Part shown: in pieces, positions 25,933-34,831 of the stretch | Layout: each line of letters begins with the position of its first letter | Position numbering within the stretch: position 1 is the first letter of the stretch | From: Pukyongiella litopenaei | GTDB taxonomy: Bacteria; Pseudomonadota; Alphaproteobacteria; Rhodobacterales; Rhodobacteraceae | Length of the DNA: 64,000 nt | Direction of reading: 5' to 3' | Assembly: GCF_003008555.2 (NCBI RefSeq) | Contig: NZ_CP043619.1 | Location: forward strand, 1 to 64,000 | Notes under the pieces: generated by a model | The model's database searches: none | What the model was told of the DNA's origin: nothing | What the model saw: the letters and a program-made list of their open reading frames with translations, nothing else | Position numbers and translations under genes: made by a program

Positions 25933-26415
25933 TTAGTTCTCTCCCCGTTGTTCGTCGGCTTCTGTCCGCGCGGCCTGGACTTCGCGGATGCGATCTGGCC
26001 AGGTGGACCGGATGAAGGCCAGGATGTTGTGAATTCGCTGGTCGGTCAGCACGTCTGCGAAACCGGGCATGCCACTGTCGAATTCGACGCCCTGACGCGC
26101 CAGAAGCGCCGCACCCCCCAGTTTTGTGTAATCGAAGAGCAGGCTGTCAGGATGATGCCAGGTGTGACCCGTCTCATCATGTGGTGGTGCTGGCAGGCGC
26201 CCATCCGCGCCGGGCGTTCGCCATTCCGGCTGGCCTTCCAGACCCGCGCCATGACAAGACGCACAGTTTTCTGCGTAGAGCAACGCGCCTTCTTCGATGT
26301 CGTAGCTCTCCGCCCTGGACGCGCTGCCGACATCCGAGGATGCACTGGTCGAGAGCCAATACGTGAAGGCGGCTGCTGCGACAGTGATCGGAAGGGACCA
26401 AACGAGATATCTCAT
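25933..26415 (-). CDS. membrane-anchored mono-haem c-type cytochrome
   Basis: This 160-residue protein has an N-terminal membrane anchor (MRYLVWSLPITVAAAAFTYW) and one haem site, CASCH, with a probable axial Met in DSGMPGF. ATG 26415 overlaps the stop of the multicopper oxidase gene (TCATG), so the two are translationally coupled. It is likely to exchange electrons with that oxidase. The longer open frame upstream is a shadow. Confidence 0.85.
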   Translation of the reverse strand: MRYLVWSLPITVAAAAFTYWLSTSASSDVGSASRAESYDIEEGALLYAENCASCHGAGLEGQPEWRTPGADGRLPAPPHDETGHTWHHPDSLLFDYTKLGGAALLARQGVEFDSGMPGFADVLTDQRIHNILAFIRSTWPDRIREVQAARTEADEQRGEN

Positions 26416-27806
26416 GTGACCCGTATCCAGGTTGTCATGCCAGATGCGGCGTGGCTGAGCATGTGGCAATGGAACAGCCACTTGCCGGGATTGTCTGCCG
26501 TAAAGGCGATCTCCCGGGACTCGTTGCCGGCCAACAGGATCGTGTCCCGCATCGGCCCGAACGCGCCGTCGGGGCGCAGCTCGCGGAAATGCATCCCGTG
26601 CAGGTGCATCGCATGTGGGAAAACGGTCTGGTTCTCGATCTTCAGGCGCACCGGCTCGTTCAGGGATAGATCGGCCAGTGGCGTGTAGGTCATTTCGGCG
26701 ACATCATTCAGGGCCCAGAATTTGCCCGCTTGGGCAAGCTGACGGAATCCAAGACGTTCCCCGCCAAGCAATGCGGACTGCATTCGCCCCATTGCCCCGC
26801 CGGACATGACCAGTCGCAAATCACGCGCATCGGCAAGGTCCGGGGCGTGTGCCGCGGGGTTCGGCGGCAACGGCAGTGGCTTGCCTCTTGGTACTGAACT
26901 GGCTGTGCCGTTGACCAGAAAACTCACCAACGGGGTCAGTTGATCATCATCGCCGATGCGAAGCAATTGGGCGGTGCCGCCTTCGTCTTCGGTCACATCC
27001 ACAATTAAGTCGACGCGCTGTGCCGGGCCGAGGATCAACTCGCCGTCAACCGACTGGGGTTGGCCGGTTGGCATTCCATCCACGGCCACCGTCCAGCCAC
27101 TGAATCCAGAGAGCCTCAGCGGGAAAATTCGAGCGCTTGCTGCGTTGATGATCCGCAAGCGAATGCGCTCGTTGCGCTGCGCGGGCAAGGTCAGGTCATA
27201 GCGCCCGTTGGTCGTGATAAAGTTGCCGGTACGTCCACCGTGGCTCATCATCATGGGCTGTTCGAAATTGTCGAACAGCTGCCCGCTCTCAGGGTCGAGC
27301 AACCAGTCCTCCAGAACGATGACTTCCTCGCGGTCGATGTCCGGTCCATCGACCTCTTCGACGATCAAGGCACCGCGCAGACCACGCGCGACTTGCTCGT
27401 ATGAGCGATTATGCGCGTGATACCAATAGGTGCCCGCGTCCGGTACGACGAAGTCGTAGTCAAAGGTTCCACCCGGCGCTACGGCCTCTTGGGTCAGCCC
27501 TGAAACGCCATCCATCGCGTTGTCGATCCGGATTCCGTGCCAGTGAACCGAACTGGGATCGGGTACCTCGTTGCGAAACCTGCGACGCACCCGATCGCCT
27601 TGTGTGACCCTGATTTCCGGGGCCGGAACGAGGCCGTCATAGCCCCAGATCTCTGTTTCCGGGTAGGTGTCCGGAAGAAGCTGTCGACGTGCAACCTTGG
27701 CAATCAGGTCCTCGAACGGGGTCGCGGCAAAAGCCGACTGCGGGATGGCCGCCGCGCAGGCCGCCAGTGTTGCATGGCGCAAGAAATCCCGACGTGTTTG
27801 TCTCAT
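26412..27806 (-). CDS. Tat-exported multicopper oxidase (CopA/CueO-type)
   Basis: This 464-residue laccase-like oxidase has a twin-arginine signal (MRQTRRDFLRHATL). Copper-binding motifs appear in order: HWHGIRIDN, WYHAHNRSYEQ, HAMHLHGMHF and WLFHCHMLSHAASGM, covering the type 1, 2 and 3 centres. Such enzymes oxidise Cu(I) to less toxic Cu(II) in the periplasm. Cytochrome c genes lie on both sides, suggesting that it may take electrons from or pass them to c-type cytochromes. Confidence 0.93.
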   Translation of the reverse strand: MRQTRRDFLRHATLAACAAAIPQSAFAATPFEDLIAKVARRQLLPDTYPETEIWGYDGLVPAPEIRVTQGDRVRRRFRNEVPDPSSVHWHGIRIDNAMDGVSGLTQEAVAPGGTFDYDFVVPDAGTYWYHAHNRSYEQVARGLRGALIVEEVDGPDIDREEVIVLEDWLLDPESGQLFDNFEQPMMMSHGGRTGNFITTNGRYDLTLPAQRNERIRLRIINAASARIFPLRLSGFSGWTVAVDGMPTGQPQSVDGELILGPAQRVDLIVDVTEDEGGTAQLLRIGDDDQLTPLVSFLVNGTASSVPRGKPLPLPPNPAAHAPDLADARDLRLVMSGGAMGRMQSALLGGERLGFRQLAQAGKFWALNDVAEMTYTPLADLSLNEPVRLKIENQTVFPHAMHLHGMHFRELRPDGAFGPMRDTILLAGNESREIAFTADNPGKWLFHCHMLSHAASGMTTWIRVT

Positions 27807-27822
27807 TTCGATCCTCGAGAAA

Positions 27823-27843
27823 GCGGGGGCGTGTTGCCCCCGC
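27823..27843 (-). terminator. intercistronic hairpin between cytochrome and oxidase genes
   Basis: An 8-base perfect stem, GCGGGGGC (27823-27830) with GCCCCCGC (27836-27843), has a 5-base loop and no T run. It lies in the 43-base gap between two co-directional genes and probably tunes relative expression. Confidence 0.4.
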
Positions 27844-27849
27844 GTGGTG

Positions 27850-28767
27850 TTAGTTCGACGCGGGGTTCTCCGCCTCGACCGTGTCCTTGTTCAGCAGGAA
27901 AAGCGCCATCGCTTCGCGATCGGCAGGTGTCAGAAACCGAGTTCCCTCGCGAACCACTTCCGCCATGCTGCCGCCGAAAGCATCGCCCGAAGGGGTGATG
28001 CCGGTCTGGAGCGCATAAGCGAGGTTTGAAACCGTCCAGTCATTTTTGACCAGGTCTTTTGGCCGTATCGCGGGGGCCTTGCTGCCACCGGGAAGCTGGG
28101 CGTTGCCTGCAAAGGAAGCACCGATATCGCGGCCTCCCGCAAGATTGCGCGGCGTATGGCAGGCTCCGCAATGTGCCGCACCGCGCACCAATTCCCGTCC
28201 TCGATTCCATGCGTCGCTTCGCCCTTCAATCGGTTCGGTATCCGGATCGTAGAAGAACGCCGCTCGCCAGAGCTTCAGCCCCCATCGTTGGTCGAATGGG
28301 AAGCTGACATCATTTTCTGGTGCAGGCTCGTCCACGGGCGGCACGGTTTGAAACGCCGCCCAGAGGTCAGCGATATCCTGATCAGAAAAATCCGCATAGA
28401 AGGTGTACGGGAAAGACGGATAGTACGGCGTTCCATCGGGGCCGATGCCTTGCCGCACGGCTTTTGCGAACTGTTCTGCCGTCCATTCGCCCATGCCATG
28501 TTCCGGGTCTGTCGTCAGGTTGGGCGGGTAGAACGTTCCGAACGGGGTTTCGAGCGGCGCCCCTCCGGCAAGTGGTGCGCCGCCCGCTTCAAAATTGGTA
28601 TGACAGGCAATGCACCCACTGGCGCGCGCCAGATATGCGCCCCGGTCGACATTGCCCTCTATTGCAATCGGAGTCACTGCACTGCCGACAGGCCATGCAA
28701 TCACGACGCCGAGGCTGGCCGCGCCCAGCACGGCGGCCCCGCTGACGAGTGTCAAGAACCGGCGCAT
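27850..28767 (-). CDS. periplasmic di-haem cytochrome c
   Basis: This 305-residue exported cytochrome has two CxxCH sites, CIACH (around residue 56) and CGACH (around 197), in a two-domain layout like the cytochrome c subunits of membrane dehydrogenases. The N-terminal hydrophobic segment (LVSGAAVLGAASLGVVIAW) is a signal or anchor. It is two bases from the cytochrome c' gene and is inferred to belong to a periplasmic electron chain with the multicopper oxidase. Confidence 0.9.
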   Translation of the reverse strand: MRRFLTLVSGAAVLGAASLGVVIAWPVGSAVTPIAIEGNVDRGAYLARASGCIACHTNFEAGGAPLAGGAPLETPFGTFYPPNLTTDPEHGMGEWTAEQFAKAVRQGIGPDGTPYYPSFPYTFYADFSDQDIADLWAAFQTVPPVDEPAPENDVSFPFDQRWGLKLWRAAFFYDPDTEPIEGRSDAWNRGRELVRGAAHCGACHTPRNLAGGRDIGASFAGNAQLPGGSKAPAIRPKDLVKNDWTVSNLAYALQTGITPSGDAFGGSMAEVVREGTRFLTPADREAMALFLLNKDTVEAENPASN

Positions 28768-28769
28768 GG

Positions 28770-29363
28770 TCAGTCTTCTTCCGCCCGGAAGCGTTCATGG
28801 CATGCGGAACAGACCTGGGTCGTCATCGCGAATGCTGCGTCGGCGGGCATTTCGGCAATGGCGGCCGCATCCATCATGTCGCCTCGGCCCATCATCGTGC
28901 TCCCGCCCATCATGGTTGTATCGCCTCCCATCATTGACCCGCCGCCCATCATCGAGGCGCCATCCATGGAGGTATTGCCGCTCATGCCGCCCAATCCATT
29001 GTCGGCTGCGCGTTCCAGGCCCTCAGAGTATTCTTCCAGCTGACTTGCCAATGCCGCGAAGCGCTCCCAGTCGGTCCACACCTCGTCCTTGGCTTCCGAG
29101 GGCATGCCCCCTGTGCCCTCTGGGAACAGCTTTGTCATGCTCTCACCGGCGTGCTGCTGGAACAGGCGCGCGGCATCGCGCACTGTTTCTGCGTCATAGG
29201 CCGTTTCGCCCCGCATCATCGGGGCCACGGTCTTGACCGCCTTCCCCATTGCAAGCATGGCATCCATGCGCTCTTTCACGATGCCGGTGGCACCGCTATG
29301 CGCGAATGCCGTGACCGCAGTACCTGCAATCAACACTGCCGCTACGATAGTCGTCTTTTTCAT
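28770..29363 (-). CDS. cytochrome c' with Met/Gly-rich insertion
   Basis: This 197-residue cytochrome c'-family protein has a signal peptide (to AFAHS), a four-helix bundle pattern and the C-terminal haem site CSACHERFR. Between the third and fourth helices (residues 127-164) is an unusual Met/Gly-rich stretch with 12 Met in 38 residues, much of it in MMGG-type repeats. Methionine clusters bind Cu(I), so this may be a copper-binding adaptation. Cytochromes c' bind NO or CO or relieve redox stress. Confidence 0.88.
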   Translation of the reverse strand: MKKTTIVAAVLIAGTAVTAFAHSGATGIVKERMDAMLAMGKAVKTVAPMMRGETAYDAETVRDAARLFQQHAGESMTKLFPEGTGGMPSEAKDEVWTDWERFAALASQLEEYSEGLERAADNGLGGMSGNTSMDGASMMGGGSMMGGDTTMMGGSTMMGRGDMMDAAAIAEMPADAAFAMTTQVCSACHERFRAEED

Positions 29364-29406
29364 GTCTTCGATCCTTCTTTGGGTCTGCTTTTCGAGCGAT
29401 GTGAAA

Positions 29407-29733
29407 TCAGACCCACCGTCGGGGCGGTGGAGGATCGCTGATCGGGCGCAATTCGGTTCGTTGGATCGCGCCGTCTTGCATGACGGCTTTCAGAAAAGAA
29501 GGCTCGTACGCCATGTTCGGCTGAAGCAATAACGCTGCCGGGACAGAACAATCGAGGCCTGGATGGCAGTGGCCAGAGGCCTCGGTCGATGGCCCTGCGT
29601 CTTCGTGACCATGGTATTCCTGCCCCAACGACGTTTCACCATGATATACCGGCGCCTCTGGCACCCCGAGAACTACAAGGAAAAGGCCGAAAACGGCCGA
29701 CAGAATCCATCGGTTCGTCTTCGACCAACGCAT
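29407..29733 (-). CDS. hypothetical exported protein with His/Cys-rich segment
   Basis: This 108-residue protein has one N-terminal hydrophobic segment (WILSAVFGLFLVVLGVP) followed by a His-rich region (YHGETSLGQEYHGHEDAG) and HCHPGLDC, ending in a Pro-rich PPPPRR. No family can be named with confidence; it resembles small exported copper-cluster proteins. It overlaps the upstream cytochrome gene by one base and sits inside the operon, so a metal-related role is only an inference. Confidence 0.6.
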   Translation of the reverse strand: MRWSKTNRWILSAVFGLFLVVLGVPEAPVYHGETSLGQEYHGHEDAGPSTEASGHCHPGLDCSVPAALLLQPNMAYEPSFLKAVMQDGAIQRTELRPISDPPPPRRWV

Positions 29734-30191
29734 CAGTTGATCCCGTTGGCCCGCTGCAATTCGCGGACATAGGCGGCCACCATCTTGACGTCTCCTTGGG
29801 TCAATCCCTCGATCTTAGGCATATTACCGAAATTCCAGTGATGTGCACGGACGCCGTTTTGAGCTGCCAGAACAAAAGCCATGTCCGAATGGTGGCTCGG
29901 TTCGTAGATCTTGTGCACGAGAGGCGGCGCAACACCGTTGCGACCGGCGGCATTTTCGCCGTGACACTCGGAACATTTTGCCTCGAATATGTTCTTCCCA
30001 AGCGCCGCCTGCTGCGAGAGTGCGTCAGGCAGCTGGACCTGGACGATCGGATCGCCTTCGGCAATCTCGCTTGTGTCAGGTGGCGTCATGGAGTGGCCAA
30101 CCGCTAAATCTTCGGCTCCAACGAACTGCCAAACGGCAAAACCCCCGCCGATAACAAAAACGGCACCAATCAGCGCAGTTAATTTGTCCAT
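29733..30191 (-). CDS. mono-haem cytochrome c
   Basis: This 152-residue exported or anchored cytochrome has an N-terminal hydrophobic stretch (LTALIGAVFVIGGGFAVW) and one haem site, CSECH, followed by GENAAGRNGVAPPL; the distal Met is likely in GNMPKIEGL. ATG 30191 is chosen because the longer frame to 30407 overlaps the transpeptidase gene. It is another soluble c-type carrier in this redox operon. Confidence 0.87.
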   Translation of the reverse strand: MDKLTALIGAVFVIGGGFAVWQFVGAEDLAVGHSMTPPDTSEIAEGDPIVQVQLPDALSQQAALGKNIFEAKCSECHGENAAGRNGVAPPLVHKIYEPSHHSDMAFVLAAQNGVRAHHWNFGNMPKIEGLTQGDVKMVAAYVRELQRANGIN

Positions 30192-30219
30192 GCCTGTATC
30201 TTCCGCCTTGCCCGTTGGG

Positions 30220-30780
30220 TCAGATGAGTTTGACTTGAGTGCCGACAGGCGCTCGCTCGTAGACTTCCTCGATCTGTTCGTTGAACAAACCGATGCAGCC
30301 GTTTGACGACCGGCGGCCGATCTTGCGCGTGTCCTGTGTCCCGTGAATACGGTAGTACTGCCACGACAGGTACAGTGCGCGAGTACCCAAGGGGTTGTCC
30401 GGATCACCCCCCTCGATACGTGCCGGCCATTCCGGATTGCGTTCCCGCATGGAGGGCGTCGGCGCCCAACTGGGGTTTTTGCGTTTTTCCACCACTTCAG
30501 TGTAACCGCGTTTGGTGAGTTCGTCGGTCAGCGGAACGGACGTTGGGTAGATCCGCATTTCGCCATCTGATGTCCAATGCTGGAGCGCCTTCGTCACGGT
30601 ATCGGAGATGATGATCCCCTTTCCGAGTGCGTCGAAGTGATCTTGCCAGTCATGAACTCGGAAAGAAGAAATGTTGCGGCGAATGGTTTCGGCTCGAACC
30701 ACGCTTGGTGCAACCAAAGCGACAGCCGCATACCCCAACAGGCTTCGTCGATTGATCTTGTTGTTTCGCGATGTCGTCAT
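30220..30780 (-). CDS. L,D-transpeptidase (YkuD family)
   Basis: This 186-residue protein has a twin-arginine-like signal (INRRSLLGYAAVALVAP) and the YkuD active site YRIHGTQ...RRSSNGCIGL with the catalytic Cys. It crosslinks peptidoglycan or attaches proteins to it. Copper inhibits some L,D-transpeptidases, and such genes often sit in metal or redox clusters, but the role here is unknown. It is the first gene of the minus-strand operon reading toward 25200. Confidence 0.88.
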   Translation of the reverse strand: MTTSRNNKINRRSLLGYAAVALVAPSVVRAETIRRNISSFRVHDWQDHFDALGKGIIISDTVTKALQHWTSDGEMRIYPTSVPLTDELTKRGYTEVVEKRKNPSWAPTPSMRERNPEWPARIEGGDPDNPLGTRALYLSWQYYRIHGTQDTRKIGRRSSNGCIGLFNEQIEEVYERAPVGTQVKLI

Positions 30781-30859
30781 GACACACTCCTAGCCTACGG
30801 TTTGTACATGTCTTTTACGGGAGACCCGGCATCAGGCAACCTGACAAGGCCGCGAGAAG

Positions 30860-30905
30860 TGTATCCATTTGTATCCTTGACCTTACCCTGCTGGAGGGTC
30901 GCAAA
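30860..30905 (+). promoter_or_regulatory. direct-repeat regulator box upstream of a promoter
   Basis: The sequence TGTATCCATTTGTATCC (30860-30876) contains two GTATCC units 10 bases apart and directly abuts a TTGACC -35 element (30877-30882). The same GGATACAAA element occurs twice near 40423-40462 before the response-regulator gene, so both may be sites for the OmpR-type regulator at 39646. Confidence 0.45.
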
Positions 30906-30935
30906 TGACGCCGGGAACGAGACAAAGAGGGTGTC

Positions 30936-31238
30936 ATGGACCACCACAGCCACAGAAAAAAGCCGATCACGGACAGGCTCATGCATTATGGTATGATGGC
31001 GTGTTGCGTCGTCATGCTGCTGCCCGTTGCGGGGTTTTTTCTTGCCGGCGGCACATTGGCGGGCATGTGGGGCAATGCAGCGGCTTTCGCCCCGCTCCTG
31101 CTGTGCGTTGGGGCGCATCTCGTGATGCACAAGTTCATGGGAAAATCGTGCCATTCCGACAAGGCAAAGGATACTATCGAGGAAACGACCGAGCCCATAA
31201 CCTCCGCGATTCCAGTCGTGGTCCGCGACAGGCCGTGA
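30936..31238 (+). CDS. small two-TM membrane protein (DUF2933-like)
   Basis: This 100-residue protein has a His-rich N terminus (MDHHSHRKKP) and two hydrophobic segments (MACCVVMLLPVAGFFLAG and AAAFAPLLLCVGAHLVMH). The layout fits the DUF2933 family found in metal-resistance clusters. It lies downstream of the regulator box and promoter at 30860-30905 and is followed at once by a lipoprotein gene. Confidence 0.65.
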   Translation: MDHHSHRKKPITDRLMHYGMMACCVVMLLPVAGFFLAGGTLAGMWGNAAAFAPLLLCVGAHLVMHKFMGKSCHSDKAKDTIEETTEPITSAIPVVVRDRP

Positions 31239-31239
31239 T

Positions 31240-31464
31240 GTGCGCGGGAAGGTACGCGTAGGCGCGTTGCTGTTGTCGGGTTTCATGCTTGGGGGATGTG
31301 CAGGAAGTCTTGAAGACTGCTCGGATCGCGGCGCTATCGTGTCCACGAAGCAAGCGTCAGACCTTCTGCCGGATGGGTGTCGAACCCTTTCATCTTCTGC
31401 GACTGGCGTTGCGCGAATTGTCTGTGTGGACGGTCGTCAGGGTTTTGCCACAGGTGGACTTTGA
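31240..31464 (+). CDS. small lipoprotein of unknown function
   Basis: This 74-residue protein has a signal peptide with a lipobox, FMLGGCAG, followed by a Cys-containing mature part (EDCSDRG, DGCRTL, RIVCVDG). Start at GTG 31240, immediately after the preceding stop. No family is recognised; the position suggests co-expression with the DUF2933-like and DsbD-like genes. Confidence 0.6.
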   Translation: MRGKVRVGALLLSGFMLGGCAGSLEDCSDRGAIVSTKQASDLLPDGCRTLSSSATGVARIVCVDGRQGFATGGL

Positions 31465-31521
31465 CGCAATTTCCGCCGTCCTGGCGAAATCTGCGGAAAA
31501 TATGGGAAGGAAGTAGGTATC

Positions 31522-33651
31522 TTGATCGATTGCCTTTTGATCCTGCGACGGGTTTTGCTTATTCCCTTCGTGCTCCTGGCCGTTGTCTCTGGAAGTGTCG
31601 CGGCAGCAACCTCTGCTGAATACCAGAGCGCGCCACTCACCGCGCATCTCATTAGTGTACAGGACGGCGTTCCCGAGAACACACAGACTCTGTCAGCCGG
31701 GCTTCACCTTCAACTGAACGAAAACTGGAAGACCTATTGGCGGTCGGCGGGCGAGGTGGGAATACCGCCTTCGGTCGAATGGAGCGGTTCCGAAAACGTC
31801 GCAGATGTCGAATTCATGTGGCCCGCCCCGACGCGCTTCACCGCCTTCGGCATCGAAAATTTTGGTTATGCGGGTGAAGTCGTCTTTCCGCTGCGCATAA
31901 CGCTCAAAGATCCCGGCGCACCTGTGACTCTTTCCGCGCAGGTCAAACTGCTGGTGTGCTCCAATGTCTGTGTCCCGGAAGAGTTTGACCTGTCACTTCG
32001 CCTCGGACGGGGCAACGTCATCGACAGCACTTCGGCTGGGCTGATCGGTACGTTTTCCGAGCGCGTCCCCGAAGGGGCCAAGACGAGCGGCGTCAGCGAG
32101 GCAAATGCCTTCATCGACGAAGACCTCACGGAGTTGATCGTCAGCCTTCGCGTCGATGAACCACTCCAGTCGCCGGATGTGTTTCCCGAACTGGGTATGG
32201 GTGTTGCGCTTGGCAAACCCGATATCCGTTTGGGAGAAGAGGATCGTTTGCTTTGGGCGCGCTTGCCGATCCTCTCGTCGAATACGGATGTGACAGTGGC
32301 TCCGTCGATTACCGTCACCGACGGCGAGAACCGGGCCTTCACGATCATCGCGGATCGCGTGGCGCAAGGAATAGCACCACCCTTTGAACTGGCCGCCACG
32401 ACACCGGACATGATGGAACTGATCTGGATTGCCGCGATCGCGCTGCTGGGCGGATTGATCCTGAATGTGATGCCCTGCGTGCTGCCGGTGCTGTCCATCA
32501 AGGTGTCGTCTGTGCTCAAACACACCGATCACGACACAACCCGTGTCCGGTTCGGTTTCGTCGCTGCCAGCGCCGGCATCATGACGTTCATGTGGGGTCT
32601 GGCGCTCGTCCTCTGGGCGCTCCAGACGGCAGGCCTCAGCGTCGGGTGGGGTTTGCAGTTTCAAAGCCCGCTGTTTCTTGCGGCGATGATCGCTGTCCTG
32701 CTCGTCTTTTCGGCAAATCTGTTCGGAGCGTTCGAGTTCGCCCTTCCACACGGCATGCAGACGCGGCTTGCAGGGGCCGGAGGACGCAACGGGTATTCCG
32801 CCGACTTTTTCACTGGCATGTTCGGTGCCGTCATGGCGACGCCTTGTTCGGCACCGTTCCTCGGCACCGCGGTGGCCTTTGCTTTGGCCGGGCGTGGCGT
32901 GGACATCCTCATCGTCTTTACGAGCCTCGGGCTCGGCCTCGCCCTGCCCTATCTCGTCATCGCCGCGTTCCCGCGTCTGGTCGCATTCATGCCCAAGCCT
33001 GGTCGATGGATGCTGATCATCAAAAGCGTCATGGGGGTTTTGTTGCTTGCAACCGCCGTGTGGCTGTTCTGGGTGCTCGACGGTGTCGCCGGGCTTGCGT
33101 CTGTCATCGCGGTCGCGGCGTTGTCCGGTCTCGCCGTTCTGATACTATCTCTCCCGAATGTGCAGTCCCAATTCAGGTGGTCTATTGCCATAGCCAGCCT
33201 TGTCCTGGCCATTGCCGCAGGTCCTCTCTTGCAGCAATCAGCACCTGCGCGTTCGACGCCGCAGTTGGCAATGGCTTGGATCGCATTTGATCGTTCGGAA
33301 ATAGCGAAACGCGTGTCCGCAGGAGAGGTCGTTTTTGTCGATGTGACCGCTGACTGGTGTCTGACTTGCAAAGCGAACAAGACACTTATCATCGATCGGG
33401 AGCCAGTCCGGAGCGCGCTTGAAGCGCCTGGAGTCACGGCGATGCAGGCAGATTGGACACGCCCGGACACGCGCATTTCCCGCTACCTTGAGAGTTTCGG
33501 CAGATACGGCATCCCCTTCAATGCCGTCTACGGACCATCGGCACCGAACGGCATTGTGCTGTCCGAATTGCTAAAAACCGAGGACGTGATGAACGCCTTG
33601 GCGCAAGCCAGTGGTCGGGATGTTTCCGCAAAGGTTGCCGGACAGGAGTGA
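31522..33651 (+). CDS. DsbD/ScsB-like thiol:disulfide reductase
   Basis: This 709-residue membrane protein has a periplasmic N-terminal domain with the Cys pair VCSNVC, eight hydrophobic helices with the conserved VMPCVLPV and ATPCSAPFLG cysteines, and a C-terminal thioredoxin domain with DWCLTCKANK. It moves reducing power from the cytoplasm to periplasmic partners, such as CcmG and DsbA-like proteins encoded nearby. The start is TTG 31522, with GGAAGGAAG at 31505-31513. It is the ScsB-type, used in copper tolerance, judging by the large N-terminal domain. Confidence 0.9.
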   Translation: MIDCLLILRRVLLIPFVLLAVVSGSVAAATSAEYQSAPLTAHLISVQDGVPENTQTLSAGLHLQLNENWKTYWRSAGEVGIPPSVEWSGSENVADVEFMWPAPTRFTAFGIENFGYAGEVVFPLRITLKDPGAPVTLSAQVKLLVCSNVCVPEEFDLSLRLGRGNVIDSTSAGLIGTFSERVPEGAKTSGVSEANAFIDEDLTELIVSLRVDEPLQSPDVFPELGMGVALGKPDIRLGEEDRLLWARLPILSSNTDVTVAPSITVTDGENRAFTIIADRVAQGIAPPFELAATTPDMMELIWIAAIALLGGLILNVMPCVLPVLSIKVSSVLKHTDHDTTRVRFGFVAASAGIMTFMWGLALVLWALQTAGLSVGWGLQFQSPLFLAAMIAVLLVFSANLFGAFEFALPHGMQTRLAGAGGRNGYSADFFTGMFGAVMATPCSAPFLGTAVAFALAGRGVDILIVFTSLGLGLALPYLVIAAFPRLVAFMPKPGRWMLIIKSVMGVLLLATAVWLFWVLDGVAGLASVIAVAALSGLAVLILSLPNVQSQFRWSIAIASLVLAIAAGPLLQQSAPARSTPQLAMAWIAFDRSEIAKRVSAGEVVFVDVTADWCLTCKANKTLIIDREPVRSALEAPGVTAMQADWTRPDTRISRYLESFGRYGIPFNAVYGPSAPNGIVLSELLKTEDVMNALAQASGRDVSAKVAGQE

Positions 33652-33652
33652 C

Positions 33653-33676
33653 CTGCTCGACCGGGACACCGAGCAG
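33653..33676. terminator. bidirectional hairpin between dsbD-like and ccmI
   Basis: A 7-base perfect stem, CTGCTCG (33653-33659) with CGAGCAG (33670-33676), lies in the 28-base gap between convergent genes. No strong T run; it probably serves both directions. Confidence 0.45.
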
Positions 33677-33679
33677 TAG

Positions 33680-34831
33680 TCAGCCGCCGAGCCGCTCAAG
33701 CGCGGCACGGACCGCCGCACGCCGAGGATCACTGGCGGGCTGCTGCTCCAACAGCGCTTCAGCCTTGCGGTAGGCCTCAACGGCGCGATCGGGCTCCTGA
33801 AGGACGGTATAGGCATTTGCCAGCCGCATCCAACCATCCAGATCGTCCGGTTCATCCTCAAGACGCTCGGCCAGCCGCGAGACCATCGATCGGATGAACT
33901 CCGCGCGATCCGCGTCATTCATCTCCGACGCCGCCGCGACATCTGCGGCACTCGGGCCTGGTTGCGACGTCGGCCCGCTGGGTAGATTGACGACCGGAAG
34001 GTCAGCTGCCGCTGCAATCCGGTTGATCTGCGCTGCATAGGTCTCCATCCAGGGAACGTAAGCCTCTTCCTGATTCAGTCGTGAAACAAGCAGATCGTAG
34101 GCCTTACGCGTCTCTTCTTGCTGAAAGTAATACAGAGACTCGAAGTAGGTTGCCGCAGGATTGGATGGGTCAAGGTCCAAAGCGCTATCAATGGCCAATT
34201 TCGCCCGTGGAATAACAACGCCGTCATTGGCAACCGCGACAGCCTCTGCCAGCATGGAGAATGTCGCGGAGGTGGCATCCTCCCGTTCGGCAACGACTTC
34301 GAAGGCTTCGACGGCATCGGCTGCTCTGCCCATGCGCTGATAGGTCTGGCCCAACAGCATCCACCCTTCGCTAGGGCCGCCGGTCGGATCGGATACAAGC
34401 CTTTCGCGAAGTTGTATTGCCAGCGCCGTCACTTCATCAGTCTGTGCCCGCTCCTCTGCACGGGCAGAGAAGGCCATTGAAGGAACCTCCGGCGATCCCA
34501 TCGTCAGATAGTAGCCCGCGGCAATAACCGGCGCGAGGACCGCCGCGACAACGAGAGTGACTCTGCCACCATTACGGGATGATCCGGCTTTTTCTTCCGA
34601 ATTGCGGGTCGTCGCGAGGATCCGTTTCTTGATCTCGAGTCTGGCCGCTTGAGCTTCCTGTTCAGAAATCAAACCGCGGTCCATGTCTCGTTGGATTTCC
34701 CGCATCTGATCGGCGAGGATCGCCGGTACCGCATCCCCTCTGGTGAGAGTGTTCGATTTGGACAGCAGCAGCGGGTAGAGGACAATTCCGATTGCGACCA
34801 GCGTCAAAAGAACGAAAATACCCCAGATCAT
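33680..34831 (-). CDS. ccmI: cytochrome c biogenesis protein CcmI (CycH)
   Basis: This 383-residue protein has two N-terminal membrane helices (MIWGIFVLLTLVAIGIVLYP and VTLVVAAVLAPVIAAGYYL) with a cytoplasmic loop rich in charged residues, then a periplasmic TPR domain (repeats such as EGWMLLGQTYQRMGRAADAV and DGWMRLANAYTVL). CcmI hands apocytochrome to the haem lyase. It overlaps ccmH by four bases. It is the last gene of the maturation operon. Confidence 0.92.
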   Translation of the reverse strand: MIWGIFVLLTLVAIGIVLYPLLLSKSNTLTRGDAVPAILADQMREIQRDMDRGLISEQEAQAARLEIKKRILATTRNSEEKAGSSRNGGRVTLVVAAVLAPVIAAGYYLTMGSPEVPSMAFSARAEERAQTDEVTALAIQLRERLVSDPTGGPSEGWMLLGQTYQRMGRAADAVEAFEVVAEREDATSATFSMLAEAVAVANDGVVIPRAKLAIDSALDLDPSNPAATYFESLYYFQQEETRKAYDLLVSRLNQEEAYVPWMETYAAQINRIAAAADLPVVNLPSGPTSQPGPSAADVAAASEMNDADRAEFIRSMVSRLAERLEDEPDDLDGWMRLANAYTVLQEPDRAVEAYRKAEALLEQQPASDPRRAAVRAALERLGG

